64,000 bases of DNA from Psoroptes ovis (Eukaryota; Arthropoda; Arachnida; Sarcoptiformes; Psoroptidae): the NCBI GenBank assembly GCA_002943765.1, contig PQWQ01000004.1, positions 3,286,001 to 3,350,000 on the forward strand, read 5' to 3'. The translations under genes were made by a program, and so were the position numbers. The notes under the pieces were generated by a model. It did no database searches, had not been told where the DNA came from, and saw only the letters and a list, made by a program, of their open reading frames with translations. Shown here piece after piece: positions 49,179 through 61,390 of the stretch. The first letter of the stretch is position 1; each line of letters opens with the position of its first letter.

Positions 49179-52100
49179 ATGGGATTATTACCATTAGAAT
49201 TTACTGATGGCCTCACTGATTCACCATTTTTTCGTGAAACACTGCAAGCACATGAACGTGAATTGGATTTAACCAATACGGCCATCAAACATTTGATAAA
49301 AGATATTAAAGATTTAATCGCTGCAGCTCGAAGTATGTCATTTTGATAATATTTTTGCTTATATTTCTTCCTTTTATACTTTAAATTTATTTATTTATCT
49401 ATGTTTCTTTTTTTTCTCGGATATCCTTAATTTATTTTCCATGTTCTAATTTTTTTAACATTGCTAAACATTTGCAATCTGTTTTTTCTTCTTCTGTGAA
49501 TGAGGCCTATGTTTTATCTATTTTTTTATGTGATGAGATAATCAATTTTTTTTCTGCATTTTTGCTAAAATTAATTTAGATTTAAGCCGAGCACAGCGTA
49601 CATTATCCGATACGCTCAATAATTTCAATTTTGAATGTATCGGTAATTCACAAACCGATGATGAGCTAATTATTGCAAATTCATTCAAAGATTTTGCACG
49701 TCTATTATCGACAATCGAAGATGAACGTGATCGTTTGCTGGAAAAAGCGGATGAAGCTTTTCTTGAACCAATCGAAAGATTTCGTCGTGATCAAATTGGT
49801 AGCGCAAAAGAAGCGAAGAAAAAATTTGAAAAAGAAACAGCAAAATATTGTCAAAACTTGGAAAGATATTTGAATTTATCAGTGAAAAAAAGTGAAACAC
49901 AATTATGGGAAGCTGATGCCAATAATTCAATGGAACAGCAACATTTTTTCAAAGCAATGTCCGAATATGTTCTTAAATTACAAGAAGTTAATGAGAGGAA
50001 AAAATTCGAATTCGTCGAAACTGTATTAAGTTTTATGCTAGGTTGGCTAACATTCTATCATCAAGGCCATGAAATTGCTACAGATTTTTATTCAGTCAAA
50101 ATGGAATTACAAATGCGATTACAGCGAACACGTAATAATTTCAATATGACACAAGAAGAAACAAAATCTTTACGTAAAAAAATGCTTGATAATCAAGAAA
50201 AAGTATGTCTTATAAAGAAAAATAAAAACTTGACACTAACGAATAATTATTTTTCATTAATTACATTTTTTTTCTTTCTTTGATTATTGTTCATTTTTTA
50301 TTTTCGTTTTCATCCCATTTAATTAAATAGTTTCGACAAAAATTTCAAGATTCTTGTCAAACTAAACAAATCTACACACGTCAAGGATATTTATTTTTGA
50401 TGGAAAAAAGTTTGTATCCATTTTTTTTTTCGACATTTGATGGTCATTTAATTAATATCGTTTTTAATTATATATTTTTTTTCCATTGAAAAATAAATAA
50501 ATATTTATAGAAGCATTCACTACCTCATGGACTAAACATTTTTGTAAATATGATAAACAAACAAATCGTTTGAAAATGATTCAATATACACAAACAACTG
50601 GTAAAATTGTGTCCACCGATGAAATATTGGTTAAAGAATGTATTAAAAGGAATCAAGATACCATTGATAGACGATTTTGTTTTGATATTGTTGCACCAAT
50701 CGATGGATTATCATCCAATTCTAATCATCAAAATAATTATTCTGGTCAAAATAATAATAATAATAATTGTAATAACAATCAATTGTCAACACAAAATAGT
50801 GGAAATAATGACAATATGACTAATCAAAAACATTCCAATAGCAGTTCACCGAATGCAAATAATAATATGAATAATTTATCGAATGATAATAATGTTGTTG
50901 TTTATACATTTCAAGCAATATCTGAAGAAGATTATAAATATTGGTTAGAAACATTGAATGCACGTGATCCATATCCAACCAATTTTAATAATCAAAAATC
51001 ACAAAATAAAAATTCAAATAAATCAAACACAAATGATAATAATAATGATAATCATTCAAATGATATCAATCAATTAGATGCTGAAGGATATTGGTTTGTA
51101 AAAAAATGTATTCAAACAATTGAATCACATGGTCTAGATCAGAAAGGTATTTATCGTATGGTTGGTGTTGCAAGCCGTGTACGTACATTGATGGATTTAT
51201 TTGCACAATCTAAGTCATTCAATCAAAATTATGATAATAATATTGAACAAGATATTGATCGTCAAGATTTGTTGCCAAATTTTCAAATAGATTCAGATGA
51301 ATTTGAAACAAAAACAATTACAAGTGCATTGAAAAGTTATTTACGTAATCTTAATGAGCCAATTATGACATTTAAATTGCATCAATCATTTATAACAGCT
51401 GCAAGTGAGTATTAATTATTTAACAGGAGCTTTTTAAAACAATTATAATTTTTTTTTTTTTTTGAAAATTATTTAGAATTGGAAAATAGACAATTACGTA
51501 TCGAAAGGATACATCAACTTGTTCATAGTTTGCCACCGATTAATTTTAAAATTTTAAAAATTTTAATTGAACATCTTCAAAAGTATGTGAATGTATGTTT
51601 ATTTCAATTGTTTACTAAATTTTTTATTTCTTAATTTTACAGAGTTGCCAAATTACATGATACAAATCTAATGACATCATCCAATCTTGGTGTTTGTTTT
51701 GGTCCAACATTATTACGAACAGCTGAAGAATCAGTGGCTGCAATTATGGATATTAAATTTGTTAATGTTATTGCTGAATTATTGATCGAAAATTATGAAA
51801 AGGTTTGTTTTGATTTTTATTATGAATTGATTTTTTAATTGTTTTGTTTTTCAAAATTACAATTCTATTAGTTCTTTTTAACAAAACCATCAAACATGCA
51901 ACAAGAACAATCAATTCAACATATGAATTATGTTAATAATCAAATACAGCAACGTCCATTGCCAAATGTACCAGTCGGTCAACATCATTATGTCAAAACA
52001 ATTTATGAAGCACCATCGAATATGAATCGTTTAATTGCAACATCACAACAACAACAATCATCGACAAACATCTGTCGAAGTAATAGTCAAGACCAATTGC

Positions 52101-53574
52101 AAGTGATAAATATGCAATCAAAAACAAGAGCTTTATATTGCCCACATCAAAATAATAATAACAATAATAATCAAAATGGTGTATCGCCAATGATGTTACA
52201 AGTTGGGCCATCAAAACAGTATACATTTAGTTATCCTCAATATCAGATTCAACAATCACAATTAAACAATAATAATAACACCGTCAACAATAATGCACAA
52301 CGTCTTGCATTACATTTATCATTATCATCATCCACACCATCACCTTCATTGGGATCAACAACACTTACTACGATGACTTCTTCAATGCAACAGCCAAATA
52401 TGTATTCACAACAATTACATCTTCATCAACAACAACAACAAAAACAAATGATTAATAAGCACATTCCAAATACAAATAGTGATTCGATATACGGACAAAT
52501 ACGACAGCCAACAACTGCCTCAACTACTAATGTCAATCATTTGCAACAAATGCAGCCATCAGTTTCATATCAAAATCTTCATTATAATAATGATTTATCG
52601 GTCGCATTATCAGGCGATAATTTATTGATGCAAAAGAAAAGTCCGACTGGTCCGAATATAAATTTAATATATAACAGACCGATGACTAGCATCGGTATTA
52701 TGACGAACAATTCAAATTATACTAATCTTTTGCGTTCAAGTAGTAATGAAAATGAAATAATGAACAAAAATAATTATAGTCCATTGACAAATGAATCATT
52801 GCAAAGCAGTGGTTTTGTATCGATACAACCGCCGAACAATCAACAGCAAACAATGATAGCTACAGCTTCAGCAACATCAATGCATCAACAGCAACAACAT
52901 CCTTCAAGATCGATGAATTTTTCCTCATCATCTTCAACATCGTTGCCTTCAACACCAGAACATTCTCAGCAATCACAATTTCCATACAAATTACCTTCAG
53001 GCATGTCATTAATGAAATCCACTGTACAGACAGCAGGTCCATTGACACCTACGACGACAACAACAATGATGTTGAATAAAAATTTAATTAATAATAATCA
53101 AATCGGTTCAATAATGACTGCTAGTGATCCGATCAATGAATTATATGGCACAACGACCGCCAATAATAGTAATAATGTTGTCAATCATTCACTTCTTATT
53201 AATCAACAACAACAACAACAATCGATAAATAAATCTATTTATGCAACCATATCATCAGCAAATCCAGTATCACCATCACAATCAATTATGGGTCGAACTG
53301 TACGTACACGATATGTTTGTATTGGTGGCAGTGATGGTGAATTATCATTTCAACCAAATATGGTCATCACAAATGGTAAGTATCACGAAACAAAAATTTA
53401 AAAAAAAACATTAATCAATTTAAAATTTATTGTTTTTTCTTTCATTAATTTTTTTTTTTCAAAAAACAAAAAATCAAATTAGTTCGTCCATCAAGAGAAC
53501 CTGGCTGGCTTGAAGGTACATTAAATGGGAAAACTGGTCTCATTCCACTTAATTATGTTGAATATATTGACTAA
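49179..53574 (+). CDS. Graf: GRAF-type Rho GTPase-activating protein (BAR-PH-RhoGAP-SH3)
   Basis: Eight exons in consistent phase: 49179-49332, 49580-50202, 50331-50409, 50511-51404, 51477-51582, 51643-51802, 51872-53375 and 53483-53574, giving 1203 residues. The start MGLLPLEFTDGLTDSPFFRE matches ARHGAP26/GRAF. The BAR domain is at about 18-250 (DLTNTAIKHLIKDIKDLI; GSAKEAKKKFEKETAKY). The PH domain is at about 277-435 (RQGYLFLMEKK ... YWLETLNARD) and carries an Asn-rich insertion of about 60 residues. The RhoGAP domain is at about 474-672, with the arginine finger in KGIYRMVGV (about residue 500) and NLGVCFGPTLLR. A Gln/Asn/Ser-rich linker leads to the C-terminal SH3 at about 1148-1203 (ELSFQPN, EPGWLEGTLNGKTGLIPLNYVE). 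GRAF proteins inactivate RhoA/Cdc42 at curved membranes and support clathrin-independent endocytosis. Oligophrenin-1 shares BAR-PH-GAP but lacks this SH3. Confidence 0.96.
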
Positions 53575-53959
53575 AATATATAGATCAAAAAATGATTTTC
53601 ACTATTTCCATCTGAATCAATGAAATGAATCATTTGCCATTATGATGAAACACAATTGCTGCACATACACACACACACACATTGAATCAGACATCATTAC
53701 AATCATCATTACATCAAAAAACTAATTCAATTTATGTATTTATTTATGTATGTATTTATTTATGATTATTATTATTATCATTAATTTCTGTCATCATCAT
53801 TATTTATATCATAATAACATATATAAAACATTGAAAACAATCATTCAAAATAATAAGATGTTCTATATTTTTTTTTTTATTTTTTAAAATTTTGAAATTT
53901 TGAATTCAACGACATTAACATTATTATTTCATATTCTACATTTGAAAAATTATAATATA

Positions 53960-54039
53960 TTAGGTTGTCCGGAAAGTTTTTGCCGGTTATATCGTAGAAA
54001 ATTATTGGAAAATCGGCAAAAACTTTTTGGACAATCTAA
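53960..54039. mobile_element. Mariner-type miniature hairpin element E
   Basis: Exactly 80 bp with TA on both sides (53958-53959 and 54040-54041). The left arm is TTAGGTTGTCCGGAAAGTTT then TTGCCGGTT; the right arm read inward is TTAGATTGTCCAAAAAGTTT then TTGCCGATT. It probably falls within the GRAF 3' UTR, where it would fold into a long hairpin in the mRNA. Confidence 0.87.
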
Positions 54040-57000
54040 TATATATTTTGATGTATTTTTTTTTTTCACACATTTACATTGAGTATTATTATTATCATCA
54101 TTATTGAGATCATTATTATCTGTCACATTAGAATTATATCATTGTTCATGTTAATATATCTTAGTTTTGAAAAAAAAATTTTGTATCTCTCTCTCTCGAT
54201 TATTCCATTAATTTTAATTTTCAATTCCATTAATTTCAAAAAAAAAAAAAAAAAACATAAAAATCAAAGAAATATACGCTAATAATAAATGATTATTTGT
54301 TATATCATCATTGTTCTATGTAATTCATTACTTATTACTTATCATTTTGTTCAATTTTTTTCTTTTGATTTTTTTTTTGAAAAATGTTCAATCAAAGACC
54401 AAATACAAACATAAAACAAATTATTATCATTATTTTTAATATTGTTTTTTTCGATTTTTTCTTCTTTTTTTGTTGACAGAAAATGAAAATCTTGTCAAAT
54501 TTCCAAATTCATTTGATTTCATATTATTATTGCTTTCCCCCACACATAAAAATTGTCATTATTTGATTCATAATTGTTTTTTATTTTTTTTTCTTTTCGA
54601 AAAATTCACGAAATAATATAATATATCTGTTTCAAGCCATTTCAATTATTATATATTCATATCGTTCTTGTTTGTTGTTGTTTTGATCCCTTTTTATCGA
54701 TTTGATCTCATCGATTTTTCTACCTATTATCATTATTATAATCATAATTATTTGCCATAAACACACACACATACACAACAATTGATTATGTTTATTTTGA
54801 TTTTCATTTCAAATATCCTCGATGATACACATTTCTCTTTGATTTATATACTGGTAAAACATTTACCCAAAACAAACCCCAAAAACAACACTTGATTGCC
54901 ATTGAATCTATGATGCTAAGTCACAAAAGGTCCAATTATATTTAATATTATCATTATTATCATTTTTATTATTATCATTATTATTATTTGTCCAAAATCA
55001 AACAAATTGATTTAGCTTTACTGATTCCAAACAAAACAAAACAATAAACACATCGTAACAGCCAATGGAAACCAATGTTTTTTTTTGGGTAATTTTTTTT
55101 TCTTTGAATTTTTGCCAAATGAAAAATAAAATAAAAATTCATATTGAATTGAAACAATAAAAATGATTCGATTCACAAATTGGTTTCCTTTCCATTATAA
55201 TGATTGTTTTGCCGGGATTTTAATGAATTTCCAATGGAGCCCTTTTTGCAAAAAAAAACATTTATTCAAACATGGGAAAGGTCCAACAAAGGTCAAACGA
55301 ATAAATAAACAAATATGCTTTCGATCAATTCAAAATGAATGATTAATTAAAGTACAACAACGATAATGATAATGATAATTAATTTCATTTTATTTAAATG
55401 CCAAAGAGAAAAAAAAAGACAAAAACATATTTTTTTCAAAATTTTTTTTTTTTCGAAATGTTTACTGATGCACAATTAATAATAATAATAATAATAATAG
55501 TCATAATTATAATCATGTTTTATATTATAATATATATGTTATATTCATATTCATGAATGTGTGTATGTGAATGTGCGTGTGTGTGTTTTGTATTGTATTG
55601 GTGTTGTGTACAATTTGAACGTGTCAAATGTTTTTATGTGCTATTTTAATTGATTCAGTTTCATTTTATTATTTTTTTTCAAATAAATCTTGTGGCATCA
55701 TTTTTAGTGTCAAATTATTACATTTTAAAATTAGTATTATTATTTTGAAAAATATTTTAGCATTGATAATAGCAGTGTGATTGATTGATGATCAAAAGAG
55801 AGAAAGAAAAAAAATGAATCGAAATACATGCTAATATGACTTGTGATTTTGACCATTAGACCATTAATTTTGAAAAATAGTAATCGATTCAATGAGTGTT
55901 TAATTAATTTGACAACTAGTTTTTGAAGAACAACAACAAAAACAAAATCAAATGCAAGTATATAATTGGTGTGTTTGTTGATTGGAAGAATTTTTGAAAA
56001 TAGTTTTTTGTTTGTTTTGAGAATTTTCAAAATTTTAGAAATTTCAATGTTTCAAATTTTATTATTCTGTAAATATTTATAATGTGCCAGTGTTTATGCA
56101 TGTGTTGTTTGCGATCATGATATTTTGTGTTGACAAAGCAAAAAAAAACCAGAAAAAATATATATGAAAATCTACCAAATTTGAAACAATTTGTATTTGA
56201 AAAAATCGATTAAATAAAACTAACTCAATTTATTCATCGAATTTGAATTATTTTTTCTTTTTTATAAGAAATGAGCCAAGTTTTTCAGTTATATTCTGAA
56301 ATTTTGATAAAAATTAAAATCGTGTTTGGTGTTTAGATTTGTGCATGTTAAAGTTTTATCAAATTAATTGTATATTAATTGGCTGAATCTATGAATATTT
56401 TAAATCGAAAAAACGAAAAAAGAAAAATTTGTACTTGATTTTAAATAATTAATTGAATGAATGATTAATTAATTATAGATTAATTGATTCATGATAATTA
56501 ATTGGTATATTTTTAATTTGATTAATTTATTTGCCGAAGAAATAATTGTTAACGTTAATGTTTGTGTTATAATAAAATGAAATAATCAACTACCTTATCA
56601 TTAGATCAATACAAAGAAGAATATCGATGTGTTTTTTTTTGAATTATTTTTGATTGTGAATATTATTTAATTTTTGCTTTTCATCGATTAAAATAATTGT
56701 AAATAACAATAAACAAGCAATCAACAAACAAACCAAAATGAAATGAAATAAATCGAAAAAAAAAATTAATCAGCTTAAAGATCAAGACATATATATCAGG
56801 GTAAGTAATGTTTTTAAATTATTATTATTATTATGATTAGTTATTATCATTATTTTTGTGTAATATAATTTTTAAATTTTTGAAATGAAAGTATTTTTAT
56901 CATAAGAACACTGAATTTCGTGAATAAAATAAATGAATGAATGAATTGTGTGTGTGTGTGTATCTTGAATATTAGGCCACAAATTTTTTTTTTTCAAATA

Positions 57001-58225
57001 TTTTATTTGTTTGTTTGTTTAGTCTTAGTTTATTCTAATATTTTTTTTCAAAATATATTTCAAAATAAACAAAACGATTGAATATTGAATAAGAGAAAAA
57101 TAGTGAAAAATGATGGTCAATTTGTCAAATATTAGTAGCTGTTTGTGAGTTGATCTATTTTCGATTCGATTCAAATATGCTTAATTCATTGATTCATTTC
57201 ATTTTTTTGAAATGTTTAATTATTGATAATTGATAAATTGATTGATTTTCCTTCAAAAAAAAAAATTAAATTCAAAATTATAATCAATAATTGAATGTGC
57301 ATTTAGTATGTATGTTTATTTTAGTCTTGATAGGTATTTGGTGTGCATGTATTTATTCTGAAATCATTATATTTTTTTTGATTTTAAAAATTTGAAATTC
57401 TCTGCTCTTGTCTTTTCATGTATTGTCAATTGGTAAACCTTTTTAAATTTTTTTTCTCATTTATTTATTTGCATAAATTTCAATCTTAAAATTTATGAAT
57501 AATTATTATTCAAAATTATTTTGTCATATAATTTGTCATTTTCTGCATTCAAAAAGGAAAAAATTTTGTTCATTTGCTTCTATCATTTTGGTTGAATTTA
57601 TATATATATATTTGTGTATATATTTATATGTCATTCATTCATATCTTGTTCATATCGATTTGAATTTTGAATTTTCTTGAATCGTTTGATTCTTCAAAAA
57701 AAAATTGAAAACCTTTTAAAATTTCGAGATTTTGAATTTTTCATTTTTTAAAGGTCTAAAAATCATTGAGACTTGAAATGTTGAGTCTTGAAATCATGAA
57801 TTTAAAATTTTTCAAAAAAAAAAAGAAAAAAAAATTTCAAAAAAATTTCGATGAAAATTTGAATACTTTATCGTTGAGTTATATTCTTTCGTACATATTT
57901 TGAAGCAGCAGAGTTGAATAGTGGTTGATTTGAATTTTTTTTTTTCTTTGGTGAGTGACATCGATAGAGAGTGAGATGAACAGAAAAAAAACAAAGGTGA
58001 TGAGAGATAAAGAGATAGAACGAGCGATAGTGAGAGAGCGAGAGAGAGAGATTAAGTTGAAATTCAAAATTCTTTGCTGTTTTTTTTTTTTGTTTGACTT
58101 TTGAATTGAATTGCATTGAATTAATGTTTTTCCCCTCCACAAAACAAAAATATATATTATTTTCCATCATTTTGTGCTGCAAAATTTTCAATTGTTTATC
58201 GAGCATCTCTGAAAAGAAAATAATA

Positions 58226-58231
58226 TTTATT
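58226..58231 (-). terminator. Possible NDRG polyadenylation signal
   Basis: AATAAA on the minus strand 121 bases past the stop at 58352. If the alternative terminal exon at 58196-58208 is used, this signal would be intronic and the true one lies further on. Confidence 0.35.
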
Positions 58232-58351
58232 TTCGATTAATCCATCTTTTTTTTTCATATTTCAATGAATGAATATTTCTATCAATATTTCAATCCAGAT
58301 GGATTGTCAATTCTGAATTTTCAAAAAAAAAAAAAAAAATGATGATAAAAA

Positions 58352-60281
58352 TTACTTAGTCAATGATAAACGTCTCATGCGTGGAATATCATATTCTTCC
58401 ATTGATAATGTACGACGACGTCCAATTGCAGCTAAACTTGATTTAGTTGGTGGTGTGTCGCCTGTGTTTATTTTTTTCGAAAAAATAAAAATAAAAATTA
58501 AATTCAAAAATATTAATTTTGAAAAATGAATTTTTTTTCCTTGACATTTTACATCTTAAAAAAATTGAATAAATACATACCACCATGAGTGATTCCAGGT
58601 AAATGTAATGATGTTAAAAATCCTAATCCTTTGACAAACAACAATAAACTTTGGGCAAATTTTTCTGGACATTGACTGTTTTGGGTTTCATTTCAAAGTT
58701 TCACAGGATTTTTAGTTGAATAGATTAGAAAAATTTAGGAAGAAAACAAATTGAATTTGACATTGAAATTTTCGTATTAAACAAATGATTCAATTTACCT
58801 GATAACATCAAGACAATTGTCCACTTTTAAAAATGATGTTTTTTGTTTATTACATTTGGCATAAATATGTTCAACACCGGGTGCAAATGGTGATTTACTA
58901 CCAGTCACTAATAAAATATCCAAATTACCAAGATCAACAATCTCTTTGCGATTCATGTAGGCAGACATGAATTTATGAAGATTATTCGAATTAATCTTCT
59001 TAATATGAGTAGTATAATTATCGACCAAATATTTAAGACCATCACTGGTTGTGTTGCCGAGCTTTTTTTTTTGAATTAGAACAATTAATTTATTATGAGA
59101 AATTTCATTTTAAATTTCTGACTTATTTACAAATAAGTGAAATTATAAATATAATACCTTGTGCATTGTAACAATTTCTTCCGGACACAATTGTTGAGAG
59201 CTACGACGTTTCGAAAAAAATTTCTCTTTGATCGATTCAAGAAAACCGACACCCGATGATACTAGATTGATCAATATTAAGCCAAGTACACGTTCAGGAT
59301 GAGCAAGTCCAAAACGTGCCAATATATTGGCACCGGCACCATCACCAATGCCAACACATAATTGAATTTTCAATTCATCGAGCACTTTTAAAAGCACTTC
59401 TTCGCCTATTATTTCATTCATATATTCATTCATTCAGTCATATATTATTAATATTCATCATTATACATTTATAGATTTTCAATATTTCATATTTGTTCAT
59501 CCATTTTTCAGATAATTTGTTTTATTTTCATATCATAAAGATTAAATACCGAATATACCACATATATATACACGAATACAAACGATAATGTAGAAAATTC
59601 ATCAGAAATACCATTATCAATATATCAGTGATTATTAGTCAGAAAATACAAAATTGTCATCATTTATGTGTTGAATCAAGTTGAATTTTTTTTTTTTCAC
59701 CGTAGTTGATGTGCCATAAAATTTGAAATTAAAATTAAAAATGAAAATGAAAATGAAAATGAAAATGAAAAAAAATGAATTAATAATAATAATGATGATG
59801 ATAATAATAATAAAAAACAAGAAGAAATAATGAAATTCTCGTATGGAAATGAAAATGAAAATGAAAATGAAAAAAAATGAATTAATAATAATAATGATGA
59901 TGATAATAATAATAAAAAACAAGAAGAAATAATGAAATTCTCGTATGGAAATGAAAATGAAAATGAACGGAAATTAAACATTTTGAATGTAGATTTTCGT
60001 TCATTATTCGTTCGTTGTTTTCATATTTAATGATGATAATAATAGTAAATTACAAATTTTCCATATTTGTGATAATGTTTGAAATTTTTGATTTGAGAAA
60101 ATCAGAGAAAAATAGCGATGATTGAAGGGTGAAATGATTTTGAAATGAATTGAAAAAATAAATGAAAAAACAAACAAACCTATTTGTTGAATAGTAGGAA
60201 AATGTTCAATGTCTTTTGCATCATCTTCTTGTCCCGGTACATCGACATGAATGAATACGGAACGCATACGAATTTCCGATA
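58352..60281 (-). CDS. Ndrg: NDRG family protein, 3' five exons (5' end outside window)
   Basis: Exons 60180-60281, 59158-59405, 58799-59061, 58581-58675 and 58352-58461 join in phase to give 271 complete codons. The first visible exon (after acceptor AATTTAG at 60282) reads SEIRMRSVFIHVDVPGQEDD, matching NDRG VHVDAPGQ. The second has GIGDGAGANILARFGLAHPE then RVLGLILIN, the alpha/beta-hydrolase elbow with Gly in place of the catalytic Ser, as is normal for this non-enzymatic family. The terminal exon has two basic-Ser motifs (RRRTLS, RRLS) that could be kinase targets, as in the NDRG1 tail. The expected first ~60 residues are missing; those exons probably lie beyond the BEL/Pao element. Alternatively, a GT at 58353 (ACTAA|GTAATT) spliced to 58208 would replace the stop and add Asp-Ala-Arg, stopping at 58196. 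NDRG proteins act in stress response and differentiation. Confidence 0.9.
59745..59967. repeat. 102-bp tandem duplication in an NDRG intron
   Basis: Two identical 102-bp copies (59745-59846 and 59847-59948) plus about 19 bp of a third, made of a (GAAAAT)n run, an AAT/ATG run and CTCGTATGG. The identity suggests a recent event. It creates mirrored low-complexity open frames on the minus strand that are not genes. Confidence 0.92.
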
Positions 60282-61045
60282 CTAAATTCCGTTGTATTAA
60301 TCGATTCGAAAGCAATTGTTTTTTATTTTTTTGAGTTAATTAAATATTTATATTTTTTGAAAAAAGAAAGAATAAAAAAAAGAATTGATTAAAATTAATA
60401 ATGAATCAATGAATCAATGAATCAATCATTCAATCACATAATTAAAAAAAAAATATTGAATAAATGTAATTGAAAAAAAAAATCGATCGATCAATCATTA
60501 ATCAATCAATCATTAATCAAATCAAATCATTTCTAAAATTAATTTCAATCAATAAATAATTATTTCATTTCAATTTTTCCCGACTTTGGTCCCGTTTTCT
60601 AGGGCTCAATTCTTTCATTTCCACTCATTTTTTTCTCTCGTATATTATGTCATGTATAATTATCATTAATTGACTAAGTGGCTTTTTTTTTGTTATATTT
60701 CTCTTCATTTCACTTGAATACAAAATGTCAAAGGTACATATGTTTTAGTTTGTTTATATGTTTTGAATGTTATTTGTATACTCGAACAATATAATTGATT
60801 GAAGAATTCTTTGGAATTTGTGATTGTTTTTTCGTTGGAAAACACTTTTTCAAATGGCAAAAACTTTTTTTTTCTGTTTTGTTTGTTTCCAAATTCAATT
60901 TTAGTTATTTTGTTCTTTATTTTTAGTTACTTATTTACTTTTCCATTGTTTCAACAAATATAATTATGATAATTTTACTCTTATATTTATATATTTTTTG
61001 CGCGGGAAATTCTTAGTTTTTTCGTTAGTGAAAATTGAAGTGAAA
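60282..61045 (-). other. Intron DNA between BEL/Pao LTR and visible NDRG exons
   Basis: AT-rich, with (ATCA)n-type runs at 60400-60530 and no open frame encoding the missing NDRG N-terminus on the minus strand. It is therefore read as intron. A small GC-richer patch around 60595 (CCCGTTTTCTAGGGC) has no assigned role. Confidence 0.5.
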
Positions 61046-61347
61046 TGTGTGCCTTCCCCCCCCCAATAGAATATTTTCTAATTATCGATATTTCCAGTTC
61101 GATATTTCCAATTCGATAATATCATTATCTGTAATGATAATAAGGCGGGTTGTTTGGAGTGATCAAACTTCAACAATTTCAATTCACAAAACTTAATTTT
61201 TATTATCAAATGTTGTTGAAACATCAATTGTAATCTCAACAAAAAAAAATGAAAAATATGTTTTTTTGAAACGAACAAAAAAAGATGTGTTTTTACTTTT
61301 TGTACTGTTCAAAAAGAACGTAATACCATATGATTTTTCATTACACA
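61046..61347 (-). mobile_element. 3' LTR of BEL/Pao element
   Basis: A 302-bp unit with matching short inverted ends, TGTGTAATG ... GGCACACA on the minus strand. It is preceded directly by a guanine tract, GCGGGGGGG (61348-61356), acting as polypurine tract, 35 bp beyond the pol stop codon. A second run of ten G lies near the inner end of the LTR (61055-61064). The 5' LTR is outside the window, so the target duplication cannot be checked. Confidence 0.78.
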
Positions 61348-61390
61348 CCCCCCCGCGAATAGGCCCATTTCTTTCATCGACAGTGAATAA

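Larger units (their letters stand above)
53575..58351. other. Intergenic DNA between convergent GRAF and NDRG genes
   Basis: Contains both 3' UTRs, one mariner-like hairpin 386 bp past the GRAF stop (53960-54039), CA and AAT microsatellites, and poly-A/T runs. A strong acceptor-like TTTTCTTTTCAG ends at 58209 on the minus strand and may belong to NDRG. No separate gene was recognised. Confidence 0.6.

Noticed and set aside
57868..58206. 112-codon minus-strand frame starting just after the acceptor at 58209
   Set aside because: If the acceptor is used, the NDRG frame stops after three codons (58196). The longer frame is out of phase and low-complexity.
59635..59981. Phe/Ile/Ser-rich repetitive minus-strand frames
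   Set aside because: Products of the 102-bp tandem duplication in an NDRG intron.
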